Of a stretch of 64,000 nucleotides of DNA, positions 47,533 through 59,051 are shown in pieces. Source of the DNA: Bryoerythrophyllum caledonicum. Lineage: Eukaryota > Streptophyta > Bryopsida > Pottiales > Pottiaceae. The DNA lies in assembly GCA_963971425.1 (NCBI GenBank), contig OZ020519.1, positions 4,294,028 through 4,358,027 of the forward strand, in the 5' to 3' direction. Made by a program: the position numbers and the translations under genes. Under the pieces are notes generated by a model that did not search any database, was not told the origin of the DNA, and worked only from the letters and a program-made list of their open reading frames with translations. Every line of letters begins with the position of its first letter. Position 1 is the first letter of the stretch.

Positions 47533-49237
47533 CGCACGCTCAAACCCTAATACTAAACCCTCACCACCATCTCTCGACCTTAAACCCTAAACCCTAGACA
47601 CTGCAAAATCTTCCACAGAAACGGCAATTTCACAACCGTATTCGAGCGATAGCGCTAGTTCGTAATGTATTTGGAGAAAAAGAGTCAGAGAGCTAAACCC
47701 TAATCGCCATCGCTGCAAAGTCGATACTAAACCCTGCTAAATGAGAAAGGAGTCAAAGAACACACCTTCCGCGAGAAAAATAAAAAGCAAAGAAAACTGT
47801 TTACGAAAAAGTACAAAGTTTAAGTTAACCCTGGAACGGCAGAGCCTATGGCCGTGGCATCAATCCCAAATTCCATTCTACGGAGCCTCGTCACTAGCCA
47901 GCCTCGAAATCGAGGACTGGCTGTGGCCAATCGTCACCATCGATCTCCTAGCCAGATCAACGGCCAGATCTTCTCCTAGCCAGTCCTCGATTTTCGAGGC
48001 TCGCTGGTTGCGAGGTTCTATGGTGTGCTCTAATTTTTTATGGGATTTTTTTTAATTTCATTCTTTAGAGTTGAGATTGCACATCTTGTATTAGATAACA
48101 CAAATTTAGATTGCACAAAAACGTATCAAAATATAGAGATGAGATTACACATTTTGTAAAAAAATTAGATTGTACAAAAATCATAGATATTCTAGTTAAA
48201 ATTTGAAATTATGGTGAATCTTTGAATAAAAAGTGAAGAAAATTCAAATCAAAAGTAGCGTTTGCTTAAAATTTTCCTAAAGGTGCACAATATAGTGTCC
48301 AGAATTGAGGTGTAAATGAAATTTTTGTGTTTAGCTAAACTTAGAAAATTGATCAACCATGCCCAAAGTTCAAATTGCATTAACATATTTAATTTCTTTC
48401 AATTCAACTTAAATGAACCAATTGCTTTCATAAAATCTCAAATTGGATTGGAAACTACCTTGGAAGCTTCATTTCATTGATTGGATCTAGATTCCAAAAA
48501 CATAATTTTAATGATTTGAAGTGAGATTTTAGAGTAGATTCTAAAATTCACTACATTGAGATCTCTGTCACAAATATTTTTCTTAGTATTCTAAGAAAAA
48601 CATGATTGCCTCAATGAGGCAAGTTTCATCATCATATACTACATACACATTCAATGAACTCTCTAAAAAATTGGATGAAAAATTGCTACTCTTCATCTAG
48701 TATTGTCAAAGTCATCCAAGAAGCCACATTTTGGCCGTTTGGACGTTCTAGGGTTAATATATGAATCAAGATCATTGACAGATTTTAATGCTAAATTTGT
48801 CAATGATCTTGATTCAAGAATCTATTGAAATCTATTAAATTTCCATCTAGCACATATTAGAAAACATAGTAAGCATAGATTATTTTATATTATTATTATA
48901 ATTAGATTATCAATTATCATTTAAAAATCTTAAATTTATATTTAAATACATACATTAGATTTGGATTTATTAAAAAACATGGTATACAACATTTTGAAAG
49001 TCTTTTAAATAAATTCATTATTTGATAAAAGCCATGTATAATATATATATAATAAACAACTACCATACTAGAATATTATTTCATAATAAATTAGACATGT
49101 ATAATAATTTAAAATTTGGAGGTCATGAAAGACTCTAGTCAAAGAATCTTCAATCCAAAGGTGTATGTCTTGTTTAACTTAAATACATTTTAATATTCTA
49201 AAAAGTAAAATATGTGCTTGTATATACAATTTCCGAT
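47533..49237. other. Upstream region and AT-rich spacer, no gene recognised
   Basis: About 47533-47760 is probably the 5' leader of the minus-strand gene, with several 'AAACCCTA' words. The rest is strongly AT-rich with no open frame of note apart from the inverted-repeat patch near 47.9 kb. Confidence 0.45.
47901..48000. repeat. Inverted repeat with arms of about 22 bp
   Basis: The arms are GCCTCGAAATCGAGGACTGG at 47901 and its near-exact inverse ending at 48000, separated by about 55 bp that also contains repeated GCCAG words. It could fold into a hairpin. It may be the remnant of a small foldback element. Confidence 0.7.
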
Positions 49238-49249
49238 TGACGTTTGAAG

Positions 49250-49483
49250 AGGAAGAGGAAGAACGCCGGTCTCCAAAGGAGGCCGGCGTGAATAAAGTGT
49301 CTGTTCGTTCCACTACTAAGACCATGCCCACGGGACAAGGAATTAGTGAGCTGGAACTACTTCCCCCTCTCGAGGGTAGACACTATGTAACAAGAAACCA
49401 AAGAACCGCTAGTCAACCAACCAACAAACAAATCACTAACCAAACAACTAGCCAACGAACTAGCCACAAACCAGGCAAGTAGT

Positions 49484-49518
<35 letters not shown>
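49250..49518 (+). mobile_element. Retroposed insertion with poly(A) tail and 12-bp target duplication
   Basis: TGACGTTTGAAG occurs at 49238-49249 and again at 49519-49530, immediately after a run of 34 A residues (49485-49518). A 3' poly(A) plus a flanking direct repeat is the hallmark of LINE-mediated retroposition. The 235-bp body contains a weak box-B-like GTTCGTTCC and a run of CAAC/CTAG words before the tail. It could be a SINE, a truncated LINE or a processed transcript; the parent is not identified. Confidence 0.8.
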
Positions 49519-49520
<2 letters not shown>

Positions 49521-49530
49521 ACGTTTGAAG

Positions 49531-49839
49531 GTTAAGTTGAGAGTAAAAACAAGAACAAAATTTAGAGTTATATTTGAAGTCATTCATAGTTTAAAAAGGA
49601 AATTGATGCAATTCTCTCTCATGACCTGCAATTCTCTCTCATTCATAGTTTTAGAAGGAAATTTATGCCTCGGGTTTGTCATTCTCCGCCTTCACAAGGA
49701 GGACGCCTCTGCAAGCATAGAGGCTCATCTTGTACAAACCGAAAGTCGCAGGGCGTTTAAATTCCTTGCATCTGTGCATCCTTAGCGTGGCTTGCACTTC
49801 TGGCCCCGGTACTCCTAGATGCAGTACAGTAGGCATTCA
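49531..49839. other. Short spacer upstream of the F-box relic's end
   Basis: No recognisable gene; an 86-codon plus-strand frame has no known motif. Confidence 0.4.
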
Positions 49840-50883
49840 AAGGTATTCAAAGGTGATCACCTGATCATCCCTCTCTTCATACACCACAAGAAGATGATCT
49901 TTCCCAAGAGCATAGCACACCGCCGACAATTCGCGAGTACTGAATTGTACATAAGCTCGATCAACACAAGGAATATGGTTGTCGTCACAAGGATGGTTGT
50001 CGTCATCAAGCTCTAGCAGCTGACGCCCTACAGAGTCATATGCACACGAACCGAGGCGATCGTCCACTTCAAAGCTATCGTGCCCGCTAAACTGATGGCC
50101 AAAAACCAGATTCTCATATAATCCACCATTCCACGCTCCACTCTCTGAGCTGAAAACCTTTGCAACCACATGACCAGTCGAATTTTCATCGACAGCTAAC
50201 ACATTGTAGCATCTTCTGCCCTGGTTCATCACCAGTTGCACCATTTGAAGTTCAAGACCTCGCAGGGCCTGATGTGGAAGCACTCTGCTCCGCCCTGTCA
50301 ATGGATTCAACACTGATGATCATTAGCGTCTTGTTCGTATGCATTTCTGCGGAAACGACGCTCCGCCCTGTCAATGGATTCAACACTGATGATCATTAGC
50401 GTCTTGTTTGTATGCATTTCTGCGGAAACGACGCACACCAGCCCTCAATCGCCTGTGTACAACGTACGGATACAATAGAAACGACTCCCTAACTTGTATA
50501 GACCTAAGTTGCCATCTGTTTGCCTTATTATCGTACAACTTCACTAACACACAAAGAGACCCATCGGCATACCCTTCCGACAGCATTGCAAACATTTGAG
50601 GGCTAGCTTCTGCATATGCCCGCTTGAACTCCGAGTCTCTTGAAGTCAGATTCCACTTCCATTTCTTGGACAAGCATTGGAGACGGATCATTTCTGGTGA
50701 AAGCAGACGCGCAAAGACCTATTGCAGAAGCTCGTCGGGTAAAGTGCTCCATAAGGTGGCGGCCATCGGAGCACAATGAGAAGCTCCTCCAGCTTTGATA
50801 GCAGCAAGCTCATCCTCAAGAGACTGAACCTTTTGCGTAAAATGAAGATAGATTTCCTGTAAATCAGGGGTCCCTTGAACCAT
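49840..50883 (-). pseudogene. F-box protein relic
   Basis: On the minus strand an ATG at 50883 opens a frame with an N-terminal coiled-coil-like stretch (KVQSLEDELAAIK) and an F-box start LWSTLPDELLQ, then a TAG stop at 50719-50721. The rest of the F-box follows in frame (VFARLLSPEMIRLQCLSKKW). A kelch/F-box-associated region continues with LNPLTGRSRVLP and later beta-strand-like segments to about 49840. A 73-bp tandem duplication at 50287-50432 breaks the frame further. F-box proteins are substrate receptors of SCF ubiquitin ligases, but this copy cannot make one without suppression of the stop. Confidence 0.72.
50287..50432. repeat. 73-bp tandem duplication inside the F-box relic
   Basis: The unit starting GCTCCGCCCTGTCAATGG occurs at 50287 and again at 50360 with one or two differences. 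Seventy-three is not a multiple of three, so it shifts the reading frame. The copies are almost identical, so the duplication is recent. Confidence 0.9.
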
Positions 50884-52062
50884 GAACTCTCATCCTTTCG
50901 TCTAAAGTCGACATTTTCACTAAATCTTCCTCCACACAAATTAGGAATTCTGCTACGGTGAAGCCAAACTTCTCTCTACATCAGAAAATGTTAACAATGG
51001 TCCTCGACAATGGAACACAGCAGCTAATACAAGTTACCTTATAACATATGAATCATATGAATCAGATGTTTCCATTCAAATTCACTCGGATGGGTTCAGG
51101 GTTTAGGGTTCAAAGCTCAGTCAGATGTTAGTCTTGAGAAGGAACAAGAGGGTACTCAACATCTCGCTTTTAAAAAGTCACAAACCAGGCTCACACAAAA
51201 CCAACTGCATATTCAAAAGAAGAGACCCCAGATTCAAGACAATCCACCATCGATTGATAGCTAAATCGTTCACAACTATCACCAAAACCCGAGAATCTCA
51301 AAACCTAGAGAGAATCCGACGCTCCAACAGCCATCGCCTCTTCTTTCTTATCACCGACACATCACGGTCTTATATACACTAAAATATCCAATTGGTACAA
51401 ACCAGTTCATCAGCCAACACAACCAACAACTGATCATTGGAACACAATATATTACGATGCCGTATTACAAAATACAAGAGCTAAGAAACGATTCTATGGT
51501 AATTGGATTTTGCGCCTGAGTATCTATACACATCGGTCTGGTTTGGACACCCTTTGTACGAACCAAATATTTTTTTTAACACAGTGGTTAGGACACAGTG
51601 GGTATCACCTAGATATTACACAAGTATTGCCTAGATATTATAAGGGTATGACCTTGGCATTACATGGGTACCACCTTAAACAAATATTCTATATTTTCCA
51701 AATTTTTGGACACCCTCCATTTTGAATTAATTATGTACGAACCCGACCGACGGGTAGGATATATGACATTGGTACCACATCAGTAAAAATAGATTTCCAA
51801 AATTTCGTTTCTCCAGCCAAAAATAATTCCTGAAAATAACCTCAAATGGCTTACAACTAAGTGAGAACCCCATCATCTACGATTCAAGCCCTACCGACCG
51901 TAGTCTACATTAAATTCAGAAGACGCTTTCAGGTACAGTAACTCTTTTAGAACCAGCGACGCTTTCATGCTCCGTAACGGGTTCACGCACCCGTCTCTCT
52001 CTCTTCAACGCACCTCGTCGAGCTTCTTCACAAAATCTAGACAGGGAGATTTTGCAGCAGCG
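50884..52062. other. Spacer and VDAC upstream region
   Basis: AT-rich to about 51900, with no recognised gene. From 51967 an ATG opens a frame continuous with VDAC (see the VDAC entry). Confidence 0.45.
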
Positions 52063-53321
52063 ATGGCGGAGGCGAAGATGAAGGCGAGCGTGGTAGGGCC
52101 GCCGCTGTTCGCGGACGCGGGGAAGGCCGCGCACGATCTGGTCACCAAGGGCTTCGTCGGGGGCCACACGCTCATGCTGTCGTCGCCGGGACCGCGCGCC
52201 GCGACCGTCACCACCACTGCCACGATCGTGCAGGATGTCACCGTCGGGATCGTCATGGCCACCTTCCAGGAGGGCAACACCACGCACAACGTCTCCTTCG
52301 CCACCACCGCCAACCAGGTCGCCATCTGCACTAGTCATATTTCATCACTGGCTGGTTTTCCAGGTCAGAATCTCTAGATAGGGTTACGAAAGAGGCCGCC
52401 GTAACATTAGTTTCGAAGGAGAAGTGGAGCGCCATGATCACTGTACTTAGTAGCATATACGTGGTAGTCTTGGTACTATGTTGAGTTGTGAAGACTGAGG
52501 TTATATATGTATGTGCAGATTCAAGTCCAATCCACCATAGCAGACTTTGGTGTCGCAGGTCTGACAGCAGGTGTACAAATAAGTTTTCCGGGCGGGGAAA
52601 ATGGCAAAGCTCATGTATGTGGACGGCACCATTCTTCATACAAGATGCGATGGATACTTTCTGAGTTATTACATCTCTAATGCTCGTGATATTCTGTAAA
52701 ACAGGTCACCTATCAACACGATTTTGCAGCTCTTCATGCCAAAATCCATGGATTCAAGGCTGCACCGGATCTTGAGCTGTCTGCAAATCTTGGAAGTAGG
52801 AGGATGTTTACGGGAGGGTCGTTGCTGTACAACACAGAGACCAGGAACATTGGAATGACAAAAGCTGGTAGGATATAAGGTTTCATTATGTCACTGCATT
52901 TATATCATGTAAAATGCGATGTTGTTTGACCTCATTCAGAATGTTGTTTTACCTGGAGTTGAGTTGTGCAGGAGTTGGCTTCATGGCGGATGAATTCACA
53001 GGATCTCTGGTTATCGACCCTCTCATCGAGAAGAGTTTTGACCTCTACTTCACACGTTTTTTGTCACCAAGATGTCAGGTTGGGACCCACATCCACCGCT
53101 TGTACGAGAAGGGGCTCACTTCTGCCAAGGTTGCAGGCTCATATGTCTACAACAGCCAAACCACGTTGAAGGGACGCTTTGACGACAAGGGTTTGGTGGC
53201 TGGTCTCTTGCAATTCTCCCCCAACCCCCTGGTAACATTCAGTATTCTCGGTGAAGTAAATTCCAGGGACTTGAGAGTGCATCCTAACGTTGGGTTGAGT
53301 CTATCCTATGTGGCCGCTTGA
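52063..53321 (+). CDS. Mitochondrial outer-membrane porin (VDAC)
   Basis: Four exons (52063-52317, 52519-52614, 52705-52867, 52972-53321) give 287 residues, the usual VDAC length. VDAC forms the 19-strand barrel that passes ATP, ADP and small metabolites through the mitochondrial outer membrane. The N-terminal helix reads PPLFADAGKAAHDLVTKGF, then amphipathic strands, and the C-terminus carries the family's last strands: AKVAGSYVYNSQTTLKGRF, VAGLLQFSPNPLVTFSILGE and VGLSLSYVAA. The usual start has a short helix, which fits the ATG at 52063. An in-frame ATG at 51967 would add 32 residues rich in Ser, Arg and Thr without acidic residues until Asp 28. Both choices keep the frame. Confidence 0.9.
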
Positions 53322-55662
53322 AAAGTTAGACAGACTAACAATGGGCAAATGAGTAGCAATGTGCTTTCTGTTGTCATTTTGAGCCTGTGATGTAGGGAGC
53401 GATATATGCCTTTTGTACATAGTCTCCCTTTTAAAGAAGTTGGTGGATGGAAGTGCAAGAAAGAGAATCATACTCAGGCAGAAGCGGTTCTCTTAATACA
53501 ATTGGTCATACTCAGCAAGCCTGAGAACAAGTTTCGAGTTGGAAGAAGCGTTTGCCATTTAAGGTTGTCAGAGCTACCCTTGTCAACATTTGTAGAGTAA
53601 GAAGCATGTAGATGCTGGTGAAGGAATTTTCCTTTTGCAGCCACAAAGACCAAATGACATTTACTTTTATTTGTTTCATCAACGACAGTACTGTCTAATT
53701 CTGTGTTTCTTTGTTGTAGTCACATTTTAATTGTCTGTATTATGAGCTTTTGTTTGACCAGAAATGCTTTTGCAGGGAGCAGCATTGGTTGGTGTATGGG
53801 GAACTGGTTGCTTCACGTGTTTACCCTGGCACAAATGTTAATTAAGGTAGGCAAATTGCTTTGTCTGTTTGCAGATTCTCTTTAATGTTGCTGGCATGTG
53901 ACTGATGCGATTTGATACTGTGGATCCATGACCTACAAGCAGGTGTTGCGAACAATCCTCATGACCAGTTTGCAAAGCCGAGTGTTTTGTAAGAGAATTA
54001 GGTGTTGCATGTCATTCTCATGATGCTAATTAGCATCTTCTAGTGGATACTAATCACAATTGCTGTGCACCAACAAAATCATGTCATTGGGACTGACATT
54101 TCCAACTACCTCTGTTTTAAATCATAATGGATGCAATTTGCGTTTTGTTGCCAATATCAGGTTCTAAATGAATACGGAGAAGCTGTCGAGGTACTCTTGA
54201 AGTACAATCAGGAGTTCCATAAATTCTAATCAGAAATTGGAAGCCTTGATTTCTGGATTGAATCACTGAAACTCATGAGGTCATTGTTGCAAGGGATCAA
54301 GGAGATCATGTGAGAAATTCATCCCTTGTGATAAAAATAATAGAAAGAAAGCGGTACACACCGTTGATGACATCAAATAGTACTGGCGCAACAATTGTAG
54401 CATTTTTCACATTCTTGAAGCAAACATCTTGCATATTGCATCTCAATAATTCTTGATCACAATTCTCACATTGATGTAACAGGTCTTCCATTGATGTAAT
54501 AGCTATTAAAAGTTAACAAAAGACCAGTATCTTATCAAATTTGAGTCTATTTGTGTGAAACACATTGTGTAAGTCAATATTTAAGGTTATTTAGAGCTGA
54601 TTTTTGATAATTTAAACTGAGGAAAGAGGTCCCCAATCAAGTTATCTTTGCCTCACTTTACAAATAACTACCATACTGCTATGGATTTTACCTGCCGTTC
54701 ATGGCTTGCTCGAGTACAAGTACAATTTTCTCAATGAATTTATCATATGTTGGAAAAGCATCCGCTTCAGTTTCGAAACATTCAGAGAAAGCTTCATGTG
54801 AAAAAGAGACAGAAAAATTGTACGCTACCACGGTAAGTTGAATCATAGGAGAGAATCCAAATATATAAAACTCTTCATTGTATGCGCCAAGATATTCGTA
54901 CATGCATGGTGGTAAAATTTAGTGTACAGGCTGCGGTGTGATATCACAATGGGTTTGACTGCAAAAGCGTCAATCCATCATCATGTCGTCTTCACATGGC
55001 TTTAGGAACTTCTCTTTTCACATCTAGCTTGTTGTGAAAAAGAGAAAAAAGGACAGAGATGGTTTACTAACCCAAGAAGCAAGGGTCACGGTGCTGGACA
55101 CATGAAGAACAGCCAAGCAAGGTTGTAACTTGTAACTTGTTCCCACCAGCTTTTGTCAAACTCTCCCAGTTGTGTGTTTTGATGTTTTCTTCATGCATCA
55201 TTTTTGCCCAGTTGCCGTGCAGCAGCCAAGTTGAAGTTCATGTGCCCCTGTCAACACGGCGCCTCCTTGCTCAGCTATAAAAACACCCCTACACATCACA
55301 TCTTCCTCACTTTCTCTTCCAAGCACTTGTTTTCAGGGAGTAGAACTTACTCCGCAAGCATAGAAATCCAAGGCAAAGTGGTATATCTCTTGTGCCATCC
55401 GTCTCTGCCACATACTACCAGGTGAACCTCAACATGGACATCTGAATAGAATATTATGACCATTCCTGCTCCCAAAAACTTGCTTTGAAGTGCACTCTAG
55501 TATGATGCCAGGATCTACTAGAATATAATATCCATTCCTAACCCTCTTGCGTTAAGCCTGACTTTGCTCTGGCCCCAGATGCATGTTGAGTTTCAGAGAG
55601 ATTGGTCAATCGATCAATTCCGAGCGCCCAAGGTTTGAGTGAGTTGTAGACCTTCTGTGATC
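53322..55662. other. Long spacer with two unassigned minus-strand open frames
   Basis: The VDAC 3' region is followed by AT-rich sequence. Two minus-strand frames, 54903-54688 and 54491-54306, have coding-like composition; the second contains CENCDQELLRC. Their splice phases do not join cleanly as I tried them, so no gene is claimed. The right end is the promoter of the aspartic protease. Confidence 0.35.
55276..55281 (+). promoter_or_regulatory. Possible TATA box of the aspartic protease gene
   Basis: TATAAA within CAGCTATAAAAACACCCC, about 385 bases before the start codon. It would suit a transcript starting near 55305 with a long leader. Position alone supports it. Confidence 0.4.
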
Positions 55663-57378
55663 ATGGTGAGACTGGACGCGGTGCTGTGCGTGGTTGTGCT
55701 GCTGCAGCTCCTCGCGATCACTGGACTGTGTCACCCGGGAGTTCACGTCCATGGCGGCCGGAAGCTGGAGCCTCCTCAACGTCCAGCTCTCTCACATACC
55801 ACCACTGTAAGCAATTAAGCACAGAATTTGAAAAGACCATGTTTCAGCAGTGGAAACTCTTGCTACTAGAAAATGAGACATTCTGACATGGATTCCGATG
55901 ATCAGGTGTTGCGAGCAAACCTGGTGCACAGGGACACCCTCCAAACCACCACAGAATCAGCGAGCAAGAGGTTCCTGGAAGCGGTGCAACGGAGCCACAG
56001 GCGCGTCAACCAGCTGCAGAAGATGGCAGCAGCAGCAGCAGCAGCAGCAAAAGCAGTGAACGTATCGGAGGAAGAGGCCACACTCAGCAGCCCGGTGTCG
56101 GTGGGCAGCGGGGAATACGTGATGGAATTCTCGCTTGGCACGCCTGCACAAAGATTCACCACCATTGTGGACACCGGGAGCGACCTCTGCTGGGTGCAAT
56201 GCACGCCCTGCACAAGGTGCATCCAGCAACCGGACGCGGTGTTCAATCCCAGAGCCTCGAGCACATACTCACTTGCTAACTGCACCGAATCCCTCTGCAC
56301 GGTAAACACAAAATTCAACTAATACTTGAGGTGACCTCAATGTTGAACAGATGAACTTGACTTGTTTTCTAGTTCAGTTTTCTACGTAAGAAGCGACAGT
56401 AACCTGCTCTTACAGGCACTCCCTCGCCCGGCGTGCGGCCTGAGAAACACATGCACGTACGCGTACGCGTACGGCGACGGCTCCTACACGCGAGGCGACT
56501 TGGCTTACGAAACCGTCACGCTCGACTCCGCCGTCTCCCACATCGGATTCGGGTGCGGCCACTTCCAGATGGGCAGCTTCACAGGCTCGGACGGCTTGAT
56601 CGGCCTCGGCCAAGGCCCACTCTCGCTGCCCTCCCAGCTGAGCCCCTCGGTCGCCGAGATCTTCTCCTACTGCCTAGTGGACCAGTCCACTTCGTCGTCG
56701 TCCAGTCCGATCACGTTCGGGGACGCGGCAGAGAACGCAGATGCAAGATACACGCCGTTGCTGCGGAACGACGCGAACCCGACGTACTACTACGTGGGCG
56801 TGACGGGCGTCACGGTGGGGACGGGCAGGGTGAGCGTCGCGGCGAGCGCGTTCCGGATCGCGAGTGATGGCGGCGGCGGCGGCGTGATCCTGGATTCCGG
56901 CACCACGCTCACGTACTGGGTCCAGGCGGCCTTTAATCCTATCGTTGCGGTAAATATTCTCTCGCTACACTTTCCAGGAAACACATTAACACTAGATTCA
57001 CAAGCGATTTTCATGAGGACTTACCTGATCTCGGAACGTCATGTGCAGGCTTTCAGACGACAGATTACGTATCCGGTGACTGATGGATCGTCCTACGGCC
57101 TGAACCTGTGCTACGACGTCTCCAACGTAACGACTTCGAGCTTGACGTTTCCGGAGATGGTGGTGCACATGACCAACGTCGACTTCGAGATCCCGGTGTC
57201 GAATCTGTTCATGTACGTGGACAACTCCGCGCGCACCGTGTGCCTGGCGATGGGATCCAGCGACCAGTTCTCCATCATCGGCAACATCCAGCAGCAGAAC
57301 AACCTCGTCGTGCACGACGTGGTGAACCGGCGCATCGGATTCCTGCCGTTCGACTGCGCTACGATAACTAGTCCATAA
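55663..57378 (+). CDS. Pepsin-like (A1) aspartic protease, secreted
   Basis: Four exons (55663-55806, 55906-56301, 56416-56949, 57049-57378) join to 467 residues. A signal peptide (VLCVVVLLQLLAITGLC) opens the protein. A pro-region with a poly-Ala run from GCA repeats (about 56026-56050) follows. The active-site aspartates are in DTGSDLCWVQC and DSGTTLTYW. The Cys-rich insert after the first motif (CTPCTRCIQQ) and YAYGDGSYTRGDLAYETVTL mark the plant nucellin/CND41-like group rather than animal pepsins. The last intron (56950-57048, 99 nt) is in frame without stops, so the frame also reads through; it is called an intron because its removal restores the family segment around FNPIVAAFRRQI. It acts in the secretory path or apoplast; substrate unknown. 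Confidence 0.92.
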
Positions 57379-57884
57379 TCGACAAACATAAAACTTGCCT
57401 CAGAATATATGTAACACCATAGATCAGGCCTATTAATACTATACCAGGAAGAGGTAATTTCGTACCGACGTTGTCTTCAAGTCTTTGTTGGATCCGCGTT
57501 CAAATTTGGCAGCCGGAGTACGTCTTTACTCATAAAATGTCGCTTCTCATTAGAATGTTTACAGGCACAACAAAGATGAGGAACAGACAGACCACTTGGA
57601 GCAGCACAGAAATTGATTAGATGATATATTTCTGCACATTAAAAAAATGGGAGCAGCTGTTGTCCTTGCGCAAAAAAACCTGGGGTGGCTATCGTGGAGA
57701 AACTAAAAGTGTATGCTACATTCCAACTCAAAATTTACACTCTATCAATACAAAATTAGCTAGTGCTATGTGATTGACAATGACGAGACCATCACCTTCT
57801 TGTGCCACACATGGCAGAAAGAGTACATAGTCCTCCTACAATGCACAAAAAGTACATGGTACAAGTATAATTCCGGAAACGGCC
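57379..57884. other. Spacer between convergent aspartic protease and FTR genes
   Basis: Holds the two 3' ends. No other gene is supported. Confidence 0.5.
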
Positions 57885-59051
57885 TTAAAAGTTCTTCGTC
57901 AATTCCGCTATCTCTTCCAGCGAAATTTTCTGGACACAAACAAGCCTACATTAGGAAACGAACTACTACATCTACTTCTTCAAGAGCTTACACAATCAGT
58001 TTTACCATAAGAAAAAGGTACAATCAAGATAATGGACGGTCTATATTTGATGCAATTCATGTATGTTCGGAACAAACCTGTTCTTGTCCTGCAAAGTCGT
58101 TGTCCGGAGTCAAGAAAAGCATGCAATGGCACTCCTTCCTCTCACGCATGGGAACGCAAGGACAGTTCCAAAACCCTTGTTGAACTTCAGCCACCTTGTC
58201 ATCGTAATGCCTGCAGAAGGTATACAATCCAATCTTGAAAACCACATGATTCTTATAAGGACATCCACATGCAACAACGCTTCACAAAAACAAGCAAAAA
58301 ACCAGACCTGCATGGGCAGAGAGGGGCGCCTAGAGTGTCTTTGTGCTCAGCCAAACCCTGCGAAACAACAACCAGTTCAAGCCCTCCGGGAAAATCAAGA
58401 GATGAGGATTCACAGATTCATGGAGAGCATCCCACCTTAACGACGACAGCAGTGACACCCTTGTCCACGCAAAAGAACGTGTCTGATCTCCTTGCATACT
58501 GCTCGGAAAACTTGCGCATCACTTCCAGAGCCTTCTCGGATGGCTCTCCTGTGATTAGAACATAACCAAAGTTCAGGCACCAATTCCTCCCTGCTCTCAT
58601 GACTCAATTAATAACAGAATTGTGTGGATCATCACTCTTATGTTCACAACATACCCAAACGATTAAGGCACCAATTCCCAAACAACGGAACTGGTCTAAT
58701 GAATCAAGCCTCGTTCTCATGACCCAATTCTTAACGACATTGTGAGGATTAAACACCATCATTTTAAGATTAGACTGCCTGCTGCAATTCCCTAAAAAAA
58801 AAGAGTGCCGTTAACCCCAGATCATTTGCAGTTTCCGAACAGGAATTGTTGCTACTGGAGATCGACTTTTTCCGAGATCTGTGACATGAAGCACATATCA
58901 TACCTGCAGCCCGAGCTGCGAGAGTCCTCGGAATAGTGGAAACGGGAGGAGCGCTTGGGGCAGCTCTAGACAGACCACTCGCCTGCGACGCAAACGCGGC
59001 GCGGCTGCTCAAAGCGGCTGCCATTCCCGCACCCGCCATCACGCAAGCCAT
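57885..59051 (-). CDS. FTRC: Ferredoxin-thioredoxin reductase catalytic (beta) chain, plastid
   Basis: Five exons on the minus strand (59051-58904, 58548-58436, 58357-58308, 58210-58078, 57929-57885) give 162 residues including a plastid transit peptide rich in Ala and Ser. The enzyme reduces plastid thioredoxins with electrons from ferredoxin through a 4Fe-4S cluster, linking light to enzyme regulation. Order of motifs: EPSEKALEVMRKFSEQYARR, FFCVDKGVTAVVVK, APLCPCRHYDDK, FWNCPCVPMRERKECHCMLF and TPDNDFAG. All seven cysteines of the cluster and active-site disulfide are present. The tail KISLEEIAELTKN matches the family C-terminus. The start is the ATG at 59051, with a possible leader intron acceptor just upstream. 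It is convergent with the aspartic protease. Confidence 0.95.

Noticed and set aside
56950-57048. Read-through of the last aspartic-protease intron as coding sequence
   Set aside because: It is in frame, but the stretch breaks a conserved segment, and GT-AG removal restores the family sequence.
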